From Magnolia sinica (taxonomy: Eukaryota > Streptophyta > Magnoliopsida > Magnoliales > Magnoliaceae): 64,000 bases of DNA. The stretch lies in assembly GCF_029962835.1 (NCBI RefSeq), contig NC_080578.1, forward strand, positions 101,535,759 through 101,599,758. The letters run 5' to 3'. Shown here piece after piece: positions 45,614-56,345 of the stretch. The notes beneath the pieces were generated by a model. It was not told the origin of the DNA, made no database searches, and worked only from the letters and a program-made list of their open reading frames with translations. How positions within the stretch are numbered: the stretch's first letter is position 1; each line of letters opens with the position of its first letter. Position numbers and translations under genes: made by a program.

Positions 45614-48497
45614 TATTAGAATTCTTTCTATTAAAAGAAGATAAAATAACTCTTTTAACTTGCAATTTAAAATATAAACTAACTTTACTTTCTATATTAC
45701 ATGTGTAGAAAAGTAAAGCACTTGTAACAAAAGATAAATTTGCTTGGCCTCTCTCTTTATGTTTTTTTTTAAACTTCGAATTTTCCCTTTATCTATAATT
45801 TTTTCTTTCTAGATGTTTATTTTCTTATTCTTTATTTATTTATTTCACTTCGATAATATACATATGTTTGCAATTAATAAGAGAATACGAGATCCCTCAT
45901 TTCAAAATGGAACATATTTTTTTTTTTTTGCAAGTGGTCTCTTGTATCCTTGTCAAAGAAATTAAAAAGAAAAAAGAATTACATGATACTATAGATCTTA
46001 GTTGCACAATCATTACAATTAGGTGTTGCTTCTTGATGTAGGACATGAAATTAAATATGATATGCAAGATTTCAAGCTTTAGATCATACCAATTTCTAAA
46101 CAATCACAAGAAATCCACGTCTCACATACGATCAAACATTCAACAAGGGGAATCGATGGGAGTCCAAGTGTACACAAGTTAGGGCTAGATCAGATGAAAT
46201 TATAAACCAAACAATGCTCAAAAGAGTGTAAGATTCATCCATCCTTGCAAAGGATTGCTCCCCAATTCAAGAGATTCACCATGTTTCAATTCGGGGAAAA
46301 TCTGGGGTTTACGAAAGTTGAAAAACTTGGAATTTCGGATTATCTAGGGTTAGGGTTAGGGAACTTAAGGTGAGAGAGAAGAAAATAGAAGAAATACGGA
46401 ACCTGAGAAGGTTTCTGCGTGTGGAGAACAGGCCAACCTGGGCACACGTGCGTGACTACTTGGCCGCACGTGTGTGGGGCCCACGAAACTGAAAAAGGCC
46501 ACCTAGAGCTTGGTCGGCCAGGGGAGGCCGACTCTCACACAAAGTTTCCTGATGATCCGCCGCCAGGTGTGTGCGTGGTGCTAGCTGAAGTTTCAGCCCC
46601 TCTGGTGGGCCAGAACCTGAAAATCTGCTGTGGAGGGAAACTTGGGCAAAACGAAAGGTGAATCTGAAGATGGGAGGACCGTGGAAGATGGCGAATGTGG
46701 GTTGGAGGAGGTGGGGACGATTTGGGATGATTGTGGCTTCATACCATGATAGTTAGCCCTTCGAGGAAAGGAGAGTTTCGCACCCAATTAGCTTTTTCAA
46801 CTCGGAAGGATGGAGAAGAAGAAAAAAAAATGCAGAATTTTATTCATAAACCTCCATGAAAAAAAAACCTACATAGGGTTGCATATTTATAAGAAAACTC
46901 TAAACCCCAAAAGCCGCGCCATGTGAGCACACTAATACTAAGAGACGAAGTAACAAAAATAACAACTAATCAACGCAATCAAAACCGTTCATGATGTTTC
47001 TAATAACGATAATAACCAAAACTCAAAATCCTAGATCATCTTGGGTAATGGGCCACGATCATGAGATCCAATGGTGGGATCCACATGATGATCAGGTCCA
47101 CTCCAATCATCACTCCTGCTTCAAACCGTGCTTCGGACTGGTTCTCCCTCTTCCTTCTTTTTATTCTTGAAAACATTTTGACATATATGCTTCCCCCTTC
47201 ATGCACCTGGATTTGTTGGTGCTTCAGTTCACACTTCATGCAACTATATTGTAGGTTATAAACGACCAGAAGAATTACATGTCTCTACCATTATACTATT
47301 ATGGTAAATGATGATTCACCTATCCAAGGTTTGTCCCAATCCTGGGGAGCAAGATAGGTTAGTGTGGTGTGAGGAAAGTTTGGGCTCTTTCTTAGTTAGC
47401 TCTTTCTATGCATTATTGCACTCTCCCTCACTTGAGGGCCGTGCTCTGATGGCCATGTTATGGCTGTACGGTACTCCGAAAGTGGTGGCTTTTGTGTGGC
47501 TGGTTGGTAGTAAGAGGGTCATGATTATTGACAACTTTCGCAAGCAAGAATTGGTGATTCTGTACGTGTGCTCTATGTAAGGGTAGCAACGAGACAGTTG
47601 ATCACCTTTTCATTCATTGTCCTTTTGCTCAGTGGGGGTTTGGGATTCTATCCTCTCTTCATTCAAGATGCAGTGGTCCATGCCTATTTCGGTGGATAGT
47701 TTATTGGAGGCGGGCTATGGGGTTTGTTTTTCCAAAGCAAGCTTGGGCGGAGAGGTAGTTGGTGATCTTAGTGCCTTTTTGGTCTATTTGGGGGAAGAGG
47801 AATGTAAGATACTTCAATGATTCTGAAGAGGATGTTGATTTTGTCATCCGTAGGGTGAAATCCTTTGTTGCTGAATGGGTTTCTTGTAATGCATTATTGA
47901 AAGATAGTATCTTGCTTTTTGCTAGATAGGGTTATGAGCTTTTTGGCGCCCTCTTAGTGCCGCCTTAATAAATTCCTCTTCTCCTTCCAAAAAAGAAGAA
48001 GAAGAAGAATCACCTGTCTAAACATGGCATGTATACTGCAGTCACTATGGCACAACTATCGAGGAAAGAATCCAAGCACCATCATCATTATCATAGCACA
48101 TCTCCGAAAGATTCGAGGCCAGCTTTTAAATGTTAGATGGGCAAAAATTTTACAATTGGTTGCACACTAGACATCGGCCTCCCTTTTTAACCCGAGCTCT
48201 TGGAACCAGCACGGCAGAGGGTCAGAGGCTTACATTGACATCACTCGCATACAAAAATGGCCCCACCCACTATTGACTCCCAACACAACTATTTCATGTA
48301 CATCTCAAAAAAGACAAACCACTGAACGTGAAGGCACACAGATATACGGTCATCAGACAAAAGTGGTAAGGACATGATCTAGTAGTTGGTTGAAGGGAAT
48401 AGCAGGGAGCCCATTTATACATGTTTACCAAACACCACTCAAATGCCAACAAAATTATGCACAACACTGCACTTTATCCTAACTATTGAAAGAGCTG

Positions 48498-48536
<39 letters not shown>

Positions 48537-51500
48537 TTTAAATGATATGATTCAACCTCAGACCCATTTGTATCACAATTCCCACGACACTAGCACAAAC
48601 ACATCAAGAGTAAAGGACACACATGCCCATAAATGCATCTACAATATGTGCACGAACATTATTTATATATTAACGGAGACCAAGAACTGACAGTTACAAG
48701 TAAATACATCATAAAACTGCACCAGAAAGTGTAGACAACTCTTTGAACAAGATATTCACTGCAATGCAAAATTGACCATAAATGCTTTAAAAGGTGTTTG
48801 GTTATATCATTAACCTTCAGCAAATCATAAATATTAGGATAGCAACCCCTCTCAGTGACCAAAGCAAGCCTGCATACTGGATCATCCTTCCAGGGAATAA
48901 TCTGTCCAAAATGTTGCCAGAATACATATAACTTATTTGAGTTCTATTACTTTTGCTAGTGAATGAACCAACCTCTATAGGCACCAAGGTGTTACAAAAC
49001 GGTTTCGTGACGGTCATAGTGGTAACTTTACTTACACTTTACGGAAAAATTGACCTGCAATGGCCTGTGATGGTCCATGACGATCCTGCAAGAGCTGCAG
49101 TGGCCCCGTAGCGGTCTGTTATGGGGCCGAAATAGGTTTTTTTTTTTTTTCAAAAAAAAAAAAACAAAAAACCGCAACGGCTGTATCGTAACGGTAATGG
49201 CATTGGCCATTACAGCCACTGTTATGTTGTGGAATACGTTGATAGGTACAACTGAATAGTGGTCTGACTAACATGGTTTCATGAAAGTTAGAACTCATAT
49301 CGTCAGTCTTGGCCAAGTTGTATATCTATTCATTTGAAATGAGCAAAATAGAACTCATATACGTGTTTTTATGTTATTGGGGCTTAAAAGATGAGGAGTT
49401 CCATCATTCTTGGCAGCCTGAGGATCAATCAAAAGTGTCTCAGATTAAAATGCGGATTGAAGTAAAGACTGATGGAATTTAAGTCGTATTACTGAATCTT
49501 GAAATAACAGCAGTCGAACCTTAAATTTGTGGTAGAAATTGTGCTGGAAGCCAGTGTGACGAATATAGGTAAGATTTTGAAAATCTGGAGATAATATTGT
49601 GGAAAATTAAACCAAACGATATTATTGAGAAATTTTAAAAATATTGGCAGATTTTATATATCGCAATTTTATAATGATATTATTTCTAAATTATTACAAA
49701 AGGTAGTAAAAAACTTAATGAGTTTGTTATATAATTTTTTAATTTATAATAAATATTTTTATTTTTTGGCGAGAATTTCCCAATAATATACTGAGAAACA
49801 CCTCAATTTTGAAAATCTCTCAAGAAATTTCTTGCCCTAGAAATTGCTGAGAACGAGATTTGTCACTATCCCTAAATCTTGCGGGACTTAAATGATGAAT
49901 CTCATGGTATGGTTGCATGAAGCATGAACCGCAGCAGCAACAAAGTCCGGTGTGGAATTGGGGAAGTGTTTCTTTCATAATGTAAACTATATATAGGTAG
50001 GAAGCGGGAGTGAGAACAAATCTGAAGTGAGAATTCGAAGTGGGAGCAGGCCGAGCGGCACCTAGTTATAACGATCCTGCAACTAGGTCTCATAGTTGAT
50101 ACTTGATAGCTGACACTTAAATACCTGTACTATAAATTTTATACTTTGTTCTTGTTAACTTGATGCATGAGTTTTTTTACTTTATAAGCTTGTTACTTAA
50201 AAGTAAATTGACAAACTTGCAACATGTGCAACTTATATATTGTTTGGGAAATATTTGAACATGATTACACTTATGGGTTATAACCAATCCTTGCTGATCT
50301 GTATCTTGGGCTGAGAATTTTGAATTGAGATGATCCGCTACATCTAGTCCTTTCCATACTCTATACCATGTGCATGCTCAAACAAGTAGCTATTAACTTT
50401 TGGTTTTATTAAACAAAACACTATTATGGACTTTCTAGCATGTTAAATTTAAGGGAACAGTCTAGTCCACAAGCACCCTCTCCACACGTACCTTTACATG
50501 CAGCACATCCACAAACCTAGCATGTGGGACATCCATGCAGCACATGAAGCGGCATCACTGCGAAGGCAACTGTATGCGATCAGTCTAGTCCACTCATCAG
50601 GTGGACCAACCTTATATGAAAAGAATGGATCATCATCATCATCCGCTACATGAACCCTATTCCGCCGCTCTAATCTGTAAAGGGCCATACCTTCAGTTAG
50701 ACCATAGGTCATCAAATCTTTTCTTACTACCTCCACTCACATCCTTTTAGGCCCTCCCCTTGACCTCTTAGAGCCTTCAACTTGTACCAACTCAGTCCTA
50801 ACCAGCGTGGTTCTTGGTCTCCATTGTACATGACTAAACAATCTAAGTCTACTTTCCCTCATTACCCATTTGGGCTACTCCTAAGTTCTCTTGAATGCAT
50901 TCATTTCTAATTCTATCCTTCCTCGTCTTGCTACTCATCCATCTCAACATCCTCATTTCAGCTACAATCATCCATATCATCATCCCCACGAAAAGATTGG
51001 ATGTTTAAAAAATAAAAATAAAAATATCGCTTATGGTGCACATTCAACATATCCTTGTGGTCTGCTTGATGAGTGGACTAACCCTTTTTTTTTTTCCCCC
51101 TTCTTTCTTTTTTGCATACGTTCAGTCGTGGTGGGGACCATCTATATAGAAGTCAGATGTCACATGCACTTGTCAGGTTGGCACATGTGCTGCGTGTGGA
51201 AAGGGATAATTGTGGGCTAGCAAACCTCTTAACTATTAATTTCTACTGAGCTTTTTACCGTGAGGCATTTTACAAAATTTCTTTCTGTTTCTTCTTTGAC
51301 CATTATATTAGAAAATGCATATAGCATTGAAAACAATTAACCTAATAAAATGGAATTCGGTCAGAAGATATCCTATATATCGGTACTGGTTCAAGTACTG
51401 GTATCGTGATATGTTGATACCAGTGCACTGAGCATATTAATATTTATGCAAGCACTCATATCTACATGCAACCACATTTGCCTATATTGCACACATACGA

Positions 51501-52135
51501 GATCTGAGATTTCTATCAGGTGGGCCACACTGTTTAGATCTTCTGGTCTAAATTTCAGGCATTTTCACTCGGTTGGGCCAGTACATAACAAATGGTTTGC
51601 TGCAAAAAATGTGTTAGCCATCCCATTGTGGCCCATCTGAAGGGCGAATTGATCTGATTTTTTAGCCAGAAGATTGTGGCCCATATCATGGAAAGCTCAA
51701 TATCATACCCATAGCCATATGGGACATGTCTCTTAGATGGGCAAGCATTATGCACGTGAGGACACAGTAAACCTCATCTGTCATTGATATTTTCTTCTGC
51801 CCTTGTTAATAATCTCCATCTTTTCCAGGGAGAAAGCAGCACTGAGGTTGAGGGATGAAAAGATAGTCGATCTGGAAGAACAGGTATGTTATACTCATTT
51901 GTCCAGTTTTTAACTGTGTTCTTCAATGGTAGTGCTGTGATTCACAGTTTATAGCTTAATGCGTTTATCATGACAGATTAGAGATCTTATGGTCTACATT
52001 GAGGCCCAGAAAACGCTTGATAACATGACAGATGCTGATGATATCAAAGGTGGGACACTGTTACCAATCCCATTGCATCAATCACCTTCATCCAATGCCA
52101 AAAAGCCTGCGAAGATGAATCGGAGGAGGAATTAA
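34257..52135 (+). CDS. BRIZ: BRAP2/BRIZ-type RING and ZnF-UBP E3 ubiquitin ligase (12 coding exons, 478 aa)
   Basis: Exons: 34257-34421, 34521-34636, 34734-34842, 34933-35047, 41215-41312, 43223-43329, 43467-43716, 43882-43935, 44501-44644, 45144-45208, 51829-51883, 51977-52135. All introns are GT-AG; the 1437-nt frame is open to TAA. The protein starts [18 protein letters not shown]2 RRM-like domain (about 68-155; [20 protein letters not shown]) comes first. The C3H2C3 RING ligands are C164, C167, C183, H185, H188, C191, C200 and C203. A ZnF-UBP follows (206 to about 275; CxxC pairs 215/218 and 227/230, then C235, H242, H246, H252). The C-terminal half is coiled coil (about 321-450) with a basic end ([11 protein letters not shown]). 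Arabidopsis BRIZ1 and BRIZ2 are about this length, form hetero-oligomers with ubiquitin-ligase activity and are needed for germination. I cannot tell which paralogue this matches. No key zinc ligand is missing. Introns after exons 4 and 10 exceed 6 kb. Confidence 0.93.
35865..36400 (-). mobile_element. RTE-type LINE 3' end, split by a hAT-like element
   Basis: On the minus strand 36400-36203 and 35939-35865 read as one diverged LINE 3' end. The first part has a Lys/Arg-rich run of the GRPKKTW type (GGTAGACCTAAAAGGACTTGG). The second has the GCCAACCTCAAATGGCTGGG untranslated end, followed by an irregular AT-rich trinucleotide tail. Comparable but clearer ends occur at 52700-53690 and 50490-50965. 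The hAT-like element at 35948-36202 interrupts it, so the LINE is the older insertion. Confidence 0.6.
35948..36202. mobile_element. hAT-like MITE (255 bp) with perfect 8-bp TSD, GGTTGGGTTG-rich
   Basis: The termini are TAGAGCTGCAACTTGGG (35948) and, on the complement, TAGGGTGCAACTCAAG (36202). ATCATACC occurs immediately on both sides (35940-35947 and 36203-36210). The interior is dominated by GGTTGGGTTG/CAACCCAACC words in both orientations, so the transcript would fold on itself. TAGxG-type ends with 8-bp duplications fit the hAT superfamily. No transposase is encoded. Confidence 0.88.
37242..37843 (+). pseudogene. 5'-truncated L1 LINE carrying the RT zinc-binding domain
   Basis: The frame from 37284 gives [20 protein letters not shown] and the zf-RVT pattern [20 protein letters not shown] (CxxC...HxxxxC), then [20 protein letters not shown]. 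It stops at 37747 after FLFLGF. A short 3' UTR and an A-rich tail (AAAATAAAAAAATAAAAAAT, about 37822-37841) follow. A 15-bp near-perfect duplication (37227-37241 and 37844-37858, TATCCTTTAGT-TTC) brackets the insertion. Its open 3' frame is intact, so it is fairly young, but it holds no reverse transcriptase. Confidence 0.85.
38912..39515 (-). mobile_element. TRIM retrotransposon (two LTRs around an initiator-Met primer site)
   Basis: Two direct repeats, 38912-39157 and 39211-39515, are separated by only 53 bp. On the minus strand each begins TAATGCxGGGGCATT and ends TGTCCTGxATCA. Three bases after the first LTR stands TGGTATCAGAG (complement of 39197-39207), the primer site for initiator-methionine tRNA. 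GGTAA (plus strand TTACC) is duplicated on both sides (38907-38911 and 39516-39520). There is no coding capacity. The upstream LTR is longer through extra TCACACGAGCCACCCGCC-like units at about 39362-39445. This is the structure of terminal-repeat retrotransposons in miniature. Confidence 0.9.
41640..42450. mobile_element. Inverted-repeat element with AGGTGCACCTAGGC ends (BRIZ intron 5)
   Basis: The left part (CTAGGCAAGGCGTTTACCTTAGGTGTATGCC, then GGTGCACCTAGGCGTG near 41690) is mirrored by the right part (AGGCATGTGCTTAGGTGCACC near 42372, then GAGCGCCTAGCGCCTTTAAT near 42431). The interior is AT-rich with long T runs near 41795-41870 and 42335. It is non-coding. The exact ends and TSD were not determined. 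Confidence 0.5.
42534..42728. repeat. Two-copy 97-bp tandem repeat in BRIZ intron 5
   Basis: GGCACATT begins each unit at 42534 and 42631. The units share TGTGGACATGCAGGGCACCC, ATTTTAAAATATTGCATTTT and ATCATGATATCAACT with only a few differences. This is a recent local duplication with no coding content. Confidence 0.9.
44125..44432. mobile_element. Copy of the AGAGGTCTCAAGTCC inverted-repeat family (BRIZ intron 8)
   Basis: The right end GTTGGACTTGAGACCTCTTT (to about 44430) is the complement of the family left end. The body has CAACATGTTGGCCCACCATGAGGAT, ATCAGCGCCATCCACACATC, AAATAACAAATTACAAGTGTGG and CACGGTGGGACCACC. These correspond in order to 56990-57160 and 57425-57545, where the same sequence is split by another element. 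It is non-coding. It shows the unbroken form of the family. Confidence 0.7.
44684..44731. repeat. (CCCT)n and (GT)n microsatellite beside exon 9
   Basis: About nine CCCT units run directly into (GT)6, starting 40 bp after the BRIZ exon 9 donor. The tract is pyrimidine-rich on the coding strand. Confidence 0.95.
47308..47992 (+). pseudogene. L1-type LINE 3' fragment (zf-RVT domain)
   Basis: Frames give [40 protein letters not shown], a broken C...C...[19 protein letters not shown] zinc-binding pattern around 47560-47640 and [20 protein letters not shown] near 47790-47840. This is the same domain as at 37284-37747 but with more frameshifts and stops. A TTAATAAATTCCT...CCAAAAAAGAAGAAGAAG tail ends near 48008. 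The flanks ATTCACCTATCCAA (47311) and AATCACCTGTCTAA (48008) agree at 11 of 14 positions and may be a weak target-site duplication, but the first overlaps the domain start. Confidence 0.7.
48498..48536. repeat. (ATT)n microsatellite
   Basis: About 13 uninterrupted ATT units within BRIZ intron 10. Such a tract is expected to vary in length between individuals. Confidence 0.95.
48990..49250. mobile_element. AACGG-palindrome inverted-repeat element
   Basis: It runs from GGTGTTACAAAACGGTTTCG near 48989 to CACTGTTATGTTGTGGAATAC near 49237, the ends being inverted in outline. A central poly-T/poly-A hairpin (about 49138-49170) separates GCGGTCTGTTATGGGGCCGAAATAGG from ACCGCAACGGCTGTATCG. It is the same family as 14995-15365. 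Confidence 0.65.
50490..50965 (-). pseudogene. RTE-type LINE C-terminal remnant
   Basis: On the minus strand the frame reads [20 protein letters not shown] then [16 protein letters not shown], the usual end of plant RTE-clade LINE proteins (compare the family pattern RKDLxxLGLTEDMALDRxxWRxxIHVADP). Upstream on that strand are the words for RNECIQENL and a trace of [16 protein letters not shown] at about 50890-50960. Stops break the frame. It lies antisense in BRIZ intron 10. 50490-50600 may already be flanking DNA. Confidence 0.7.
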
Positions 52136-52690
52136 CAGCATGTCAGTGTTTCTGTACAGAGCACCTAAAATATGCAGAGATCGGTGGGACTTCACCATTA
52201 CACTGCTGAACCCAAACGGTCATGGTAGCATAGAAAATGCCTGTAAATTTTCAGATTCTTAAATCCTCCAAACTATTCTGAAGCTGGCTCTGTTAACCGA
52301 ACCCAAGTTGGACAGCCCCGATTCCATATAGGTTGGACTCATGGTTTAGTTATCCGGATCTTTGATCCGATTGGCCAATCATAAATGGGCCATGCTGTAA
52401 ATCAAAATGAATAGAAGATCACAGCCGTTTGACCTTCTACATTTTCTTTATGTTGAATTGCAACCATTTCCCTACTGTACTTCTACCTCTGTAATTGCAA
52501 GGTTAGAATGGTTCCATTGCAGATATTTTCGGGGCATGATTCCATCTAAGAGTTGTGCCAAATTCGATCAACAGTCTTAATAATGAGAAAGACTCTGATG
52601 AAGAAGATGAAGGTCATCCCATCACTCTGCATTTGGGTAAAAAGATTTTGTGAATAATTTATAGCATTCCTTTTATTTTATTTTGCAGTT
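52136..52690 (+). other. BRIZ 3' untranslated region and flank
   Basis: The non-coding sequence after the TAA contains a possible poly-A signal variant AATAATGAG near 52578. The next recognisable element, a LINE fragment, begins near 52700, which sets an upper limit for the unique 3' flank. No terminator-like structure is expected in a plant pol II gene. Confidence 0.4.
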
Positions 52691-52699
52691 TGTTTAGTT

Positions 52700-53690
52700 T
52701 TGCATTACTCATAGAAATCAAGCTGGGTGGAAGAAGCAGAGCTGTCTCTGGAGTTTTATATGATCATCACATACAAATCAAACTGAAAGGGAATTTTTAT
52801 AGGATGCAGTAATTGACAGAATGTTGTGCAACTAAGGAATAACATATTAGATGGGTGTAGCTGAAATGGGGATGTTGAGATGGATGAGTAGCACAGCGAT
52901 GAAGGATAGAATTAGAAATGAATGCATTCGAGAGAACTCAAGGGTAACATTGATAGGTAATAAGACGAGGGAAAGCAGACATGGTTTGACCATGTACAAC
53001 AGATACCAAGAACTATGCTAGGAGTGAGTTGAAGTTAAAGGCTCTGAAAGGGCAAAGGCCTAAAAAGACGGGTGAAGTTAGAAAATATTCAATGGCCTTT
53101 ACACCCCAAAACAACCTTTCCAGCATGCATGCTTGTGACTCTCCAAGGGACTCCAAAAAGACCGTTCACCCCATTTGCATTACTCATAGAAATCAAGCTG
53201 GGTGGGGGAAGCAGAGCTGTCTCTGGAGTTTTATTTGATCATCACATACAAATCAAACTGAAAGGGAATTTTTATAGGATGCAGTAATTGACAGAACGTT
53301 GTGCAACTAAGGAATAACATGTTCAGAGGATAAGTGTCGCTGAAATGGGGATGTTGAGATGGATGAGTAGTACAACGAGGAAGAATAGAATTAGAAATGA
53401 ATGCATTTGAGGGAGCTCAAGGGTAACACCAATAGGTAATAAGATGAGGGAAAGTAGACATGGTTTGGCCACGCCCACAACAGAGACCAAGAACTACGCC
53501 TGTTAGGAGTGAGTGAGTTCAAGTTAAAGGCTATGAAAGGGCAAAAGGAAGGCCTAAAATGACATGGGCGTTGTTAGAAAATACTTAGAGACATGATTTA
53601 ATTGAAGATATGGTCCCTGATAGAATGGAATGGCAGAACACAATTCTCGTAGCCAACCCCAATTTGTTGGGATAAGGTCATGATGATGAT
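52700..53690 (+). pseudogene. RTE-type LINE 3' ends in partial tandem
   Basis: Two copies of the same coding end lie head to tail. CATTACTCATAGAAATCAAG starts at about 52703 and 53179, so the unit is about 476 bp. Frames give IKLGGGSRAVSGVLFDHHIQ, IKLKGNFYRMQ, MGMLRWMSSTTRKNRIRNEC and NKMRESRHGL. The second copy alone continues through GRPKMTW and DLIEDMVPDRMEWQNTILVANP to the AATTTGTTGGGATAAGGTCATGATGATGAT end. Both have stops and frameshifts. The first copy seems to stop before the 3' tail, so a local duplication is likelier than two insertions. Confidence 0.75.
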
Positions 53691-53699
53691 AAGCTTATT

Positions 53700-55735
53700 T
53701 TAATTTTGCATGTACCTTGATGATGTGGGTTTGACCTGAACAAAGCTTGCATTGGACCGGGTTTGAGCTAATCTTTGAAGCATAGAGGGCCCGAGTTTTA
53801 CACCTTGGTGAGTTTGCAGTAGCTTGATTCTTTAGCTCATAGGCTAGATCGGGTTTGGAATCGGATCCTCAGCTCATTGACTAGACTTGGATGTGTTTCG
53901 GCTCATTTCTCTCCCCCACCCAGACCCAACCCCCCCCACCCCACACACACACACACAAAATTAGAGTCATCTTGTGGAGCCCCATTAGAGTTTGTATAGA
54001 TATCAAACCCCCCAAACATAGTGCAACCCACTTCCATGATTGGACAAACCAAAAATCATTGTCATCACCGAACTCCAAACTCATTTGGACAGAGGAATGT
54101 TTGAAACTGAGGAATTCGAAGTGCGGAATCCACTTCTTTTTTCTTTTTTTTTGGCAAAAGGGGTTTTTCTGCAATTGACTTATTTGATAGGAGGAATCCA
54201 TTGGGAAAAGAATTTGGTTTTGCAGAAAACCATTGTTTTGCACGGTTTGGTTGTGACAGAAAAGAAAAGAAAGAAAAAAGAATCAACCTATCAATTTCCA
54301 TTGCATATATTGTAGTATGGAAATTATGATTACCTTTTCTACAAAATCATTGTTCTCTCCCGTATTAATGGTATGATTTGCAAGAAATGTTGAGGAATCC
54401 TCTCTTGCAGTCATGGAGGATTTCTCTTGGAAGAGAAATTACAATAACCTTTTCCACGAAATCACTGTTTTTACACTATTTTCATTGCAAGAAATCTGTT
54501 TCCATTGCATTTTTTGTAATTTGGAGATCACTAGTATATCTTTTCACGTCCTCACCTTGGATTCCTCCCATCCAATATCCAACCCCAAGAGTTCTAATTT
54601 TCAACATCTATTATCCATCTCCAAGAATTCTAATTTTCCCAAACAATGCACGGATTAGTTGAAACTGAAAAACTTATTTTTCAAGTGAAAATATCAAAAT
54701 GACCTTGATAGTGTTTTTTTTTTTTAATTATTACTTACTATTCTAACATTTTGGCACAATGGTATGTATCACATCCAACCCGTCCAGCATACGCACCCTA
54801 ACATGACACTTAGACCAACAAAAAATAAAGGCGATCCAATGATCAGGTGGGTCACACTGTTGCCACACCAAATCTTGACTGTCCATCAGTGTCCCGATCT
54901 TTAATTGCACAATACTCTGAAAAATTCACTCTGATTGGATGATTTCTTCCAATGTGTAGCCAAAAAATGGATGGTTTGGATTGATCATATTGGAAAAGGT
55001 CTGATCTGATACCTCAATCATCCATCCCACCTTTGAAGGTTCTGGTTCCCGAAGGTATAGTTGTGTACAGGAGAATTAGAAGTTGGGTGTTCGTAGTTGA
55101 GGCCGTTCCTCAACTTGGGTTTTAAATTTATTTATTTATTTATTTTTTTAAATACTACGGTCGTTAATAGTTTTTCAAGGTGTGGCCCACCTCATGATGG
55201 TATAGGCCTGATTTTTGGGTCATCCCAATCATCATGGTGGGGCTCATGTTATTGACGGGTTGGATATCTAATTTACAACATGGTGAGCACCACAAGAGAA
55301 TACAGTGGACATCCATCCAGAAATGGTAGACCTGATTTTTGTGGCCTCCAGCTTTCATGGTGGGGCCACCCTGCTGGAAAGTTTGCATGTGATACACACG
55401 GTGGACCCTACGCACAGCACTTTTAGAATAAGCTTGCTCTACAGCGAAGGAGCTGTTCTCTTCCTAGTTAGACAACCAATCATACATGTTGCATTGATTA
55501 AAGGGGTCATTTGGGAGTTTGTAAATTGAGGTAAATGGAATCCTCATTTCACATTTACTTTCATTTTAAGCGTAAATGATTTAAAGACATGTTTAGAGGG
55601 GAGTAAATGGAAGGAATTAGAGTGGGTTGGAAATTTTCAATATATTTACAAAAATATATGTGATATCCCAAATCAGCTTTGACATCCTTACATTAGCGTA
55701 CATATGTTATATTTAACGAAATGATACAACAAGCT
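53700..55735. other. Intergenic DNA without a recognisable gene
   Basis: No gene. Features are a C/AC-rich tract (about 53930-53957), an AT-rich block with repeated CCATTGGGAAAAGAATTTGG-like words (54180-54460), and degenerate pieces of the GGCCCACC family (54840-55040 and 55185-55400). The open frames on both strands around 53881-54301 overlap one another, lack any domain and are low-complexity. Confidence 0.5.
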
Positions 55736-55758
55736 CAATAAAATATATACTTTAGCTT

Positions 55759-55904
55759 CTTTTTATTTATTTATTTATTTCACACACGCATATACACCTC
55801 CACACACTCACGCTGTAGTGGGATTTCACCACCTATGATACTCGTACCCATGACCAGGTGTTGAAACTCCTAAGAGTCTACCACCGGAGCAAGAGTATGG
55901 ATCA
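55759..55904 (-). mobile_element. tRNA-derived SINE with perfect 19-bp TSD
   Basis: A perfect 19-bp direct repeat (55740-55758 and 55905-55923, AAAATATATACTTTAGCTT) brackets a 146-bp insert. On the minus strand the insert has a pol-III-like A box (GTGGTAGACTCTTAGG) near its head and a B-box-like GGGTACGAGTATC, and ends in an (AAAT)n tail (55761-55780 on plus). It is the same family as 30439-30587, with a shared body of about 100 bp. The exact duplication shows a fairly recent insertion. Confidence 0.9.
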
Positions 55905-56159
55905 AAAATATATACTTTAGCTTAAAATGAAGAAATTCTGAGCTTCAGGTGGGCCACGAATGTATGGATCACAAACAAACAACTTCCCAATTTTTTTAAA
56001 TGTCAATTTAAATTGCTAACATTTGAACGGTTTAGATCATACTTTGGTGTAATTTTAGTGATACAGGTGATGTTTGGATTGTGTTGGAGTATCATCAACA
56101 TGCCACATGTACAACAGACACGCACCCATCAACACCTTTGTTTTCTTTTGCAACTAATG

Positions 56160-56345
56160 TATCCTGTAATGATAACGGTGGTTGTAACGGATACCACAAT
56201 AACCTTTATGATAGGGTTATAACAGCCATGATGAGGACAATAACGAGCTGTTATGATTTATTTATTTTTACTATATTTTTTTTAAAAAAATCATTATCAG
56301 TTTGTAACGGTCCATTACAAGGCCGTTACAACTGAATCATTTTTT
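56160..56345. mobile_element. AACGG-palindrome element, short copy
   Basis: ATAACGGTGGTTGTAACGGA at 56172 faces GTCCATTACAAGGCCGTTAC at 56309 across a T-rich/A-rich centre (56263-56290). It is an inverted layout of the same family as 14995-15365. It is non-coding, and the ends are not resolved. Confidence 0.55.

Larger units (their letters stand above)
45209..51828 (+). other. BRIZ intron 10 (6.6 kb)
   Basis: The donor GAGAG|GTATGC and acceptor TTTTCCAG| join the IKEIEER and [11 protein letters not shown] coiled-coil segments. Contents are a C12 run followed by about 29 A (45571-45611), LTR-like DNA at 45950-47260, an L1 zinc-binding-domain piece, an (ATT)n tract, an AACGG-palindrome element and a minus-strand RTE LINE end. 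48010-48490 and 51240-51780 show no recognisable feature. Confidence 0.75.

Noticed and set aside
47311..48021. Target-site duplication around the 47308-47992 LINE fragment
   Set aside because: Only 11 of 14 positions agree and the left copy overlaps the start of the coding similarity, so I do not rely on it.
49138..49240. microRNA precursor from the T/A hairpin
   Set aside because: The foldback is explained by a repeated transposon family; no unique stem with miRNA-like mismatches is evident.
53881..54301. Overlapping open frames of 78-120 aa on both strands
   Set aside because: Low-complexity C/T/A-rich DNA; no frame shows a conserved motif.
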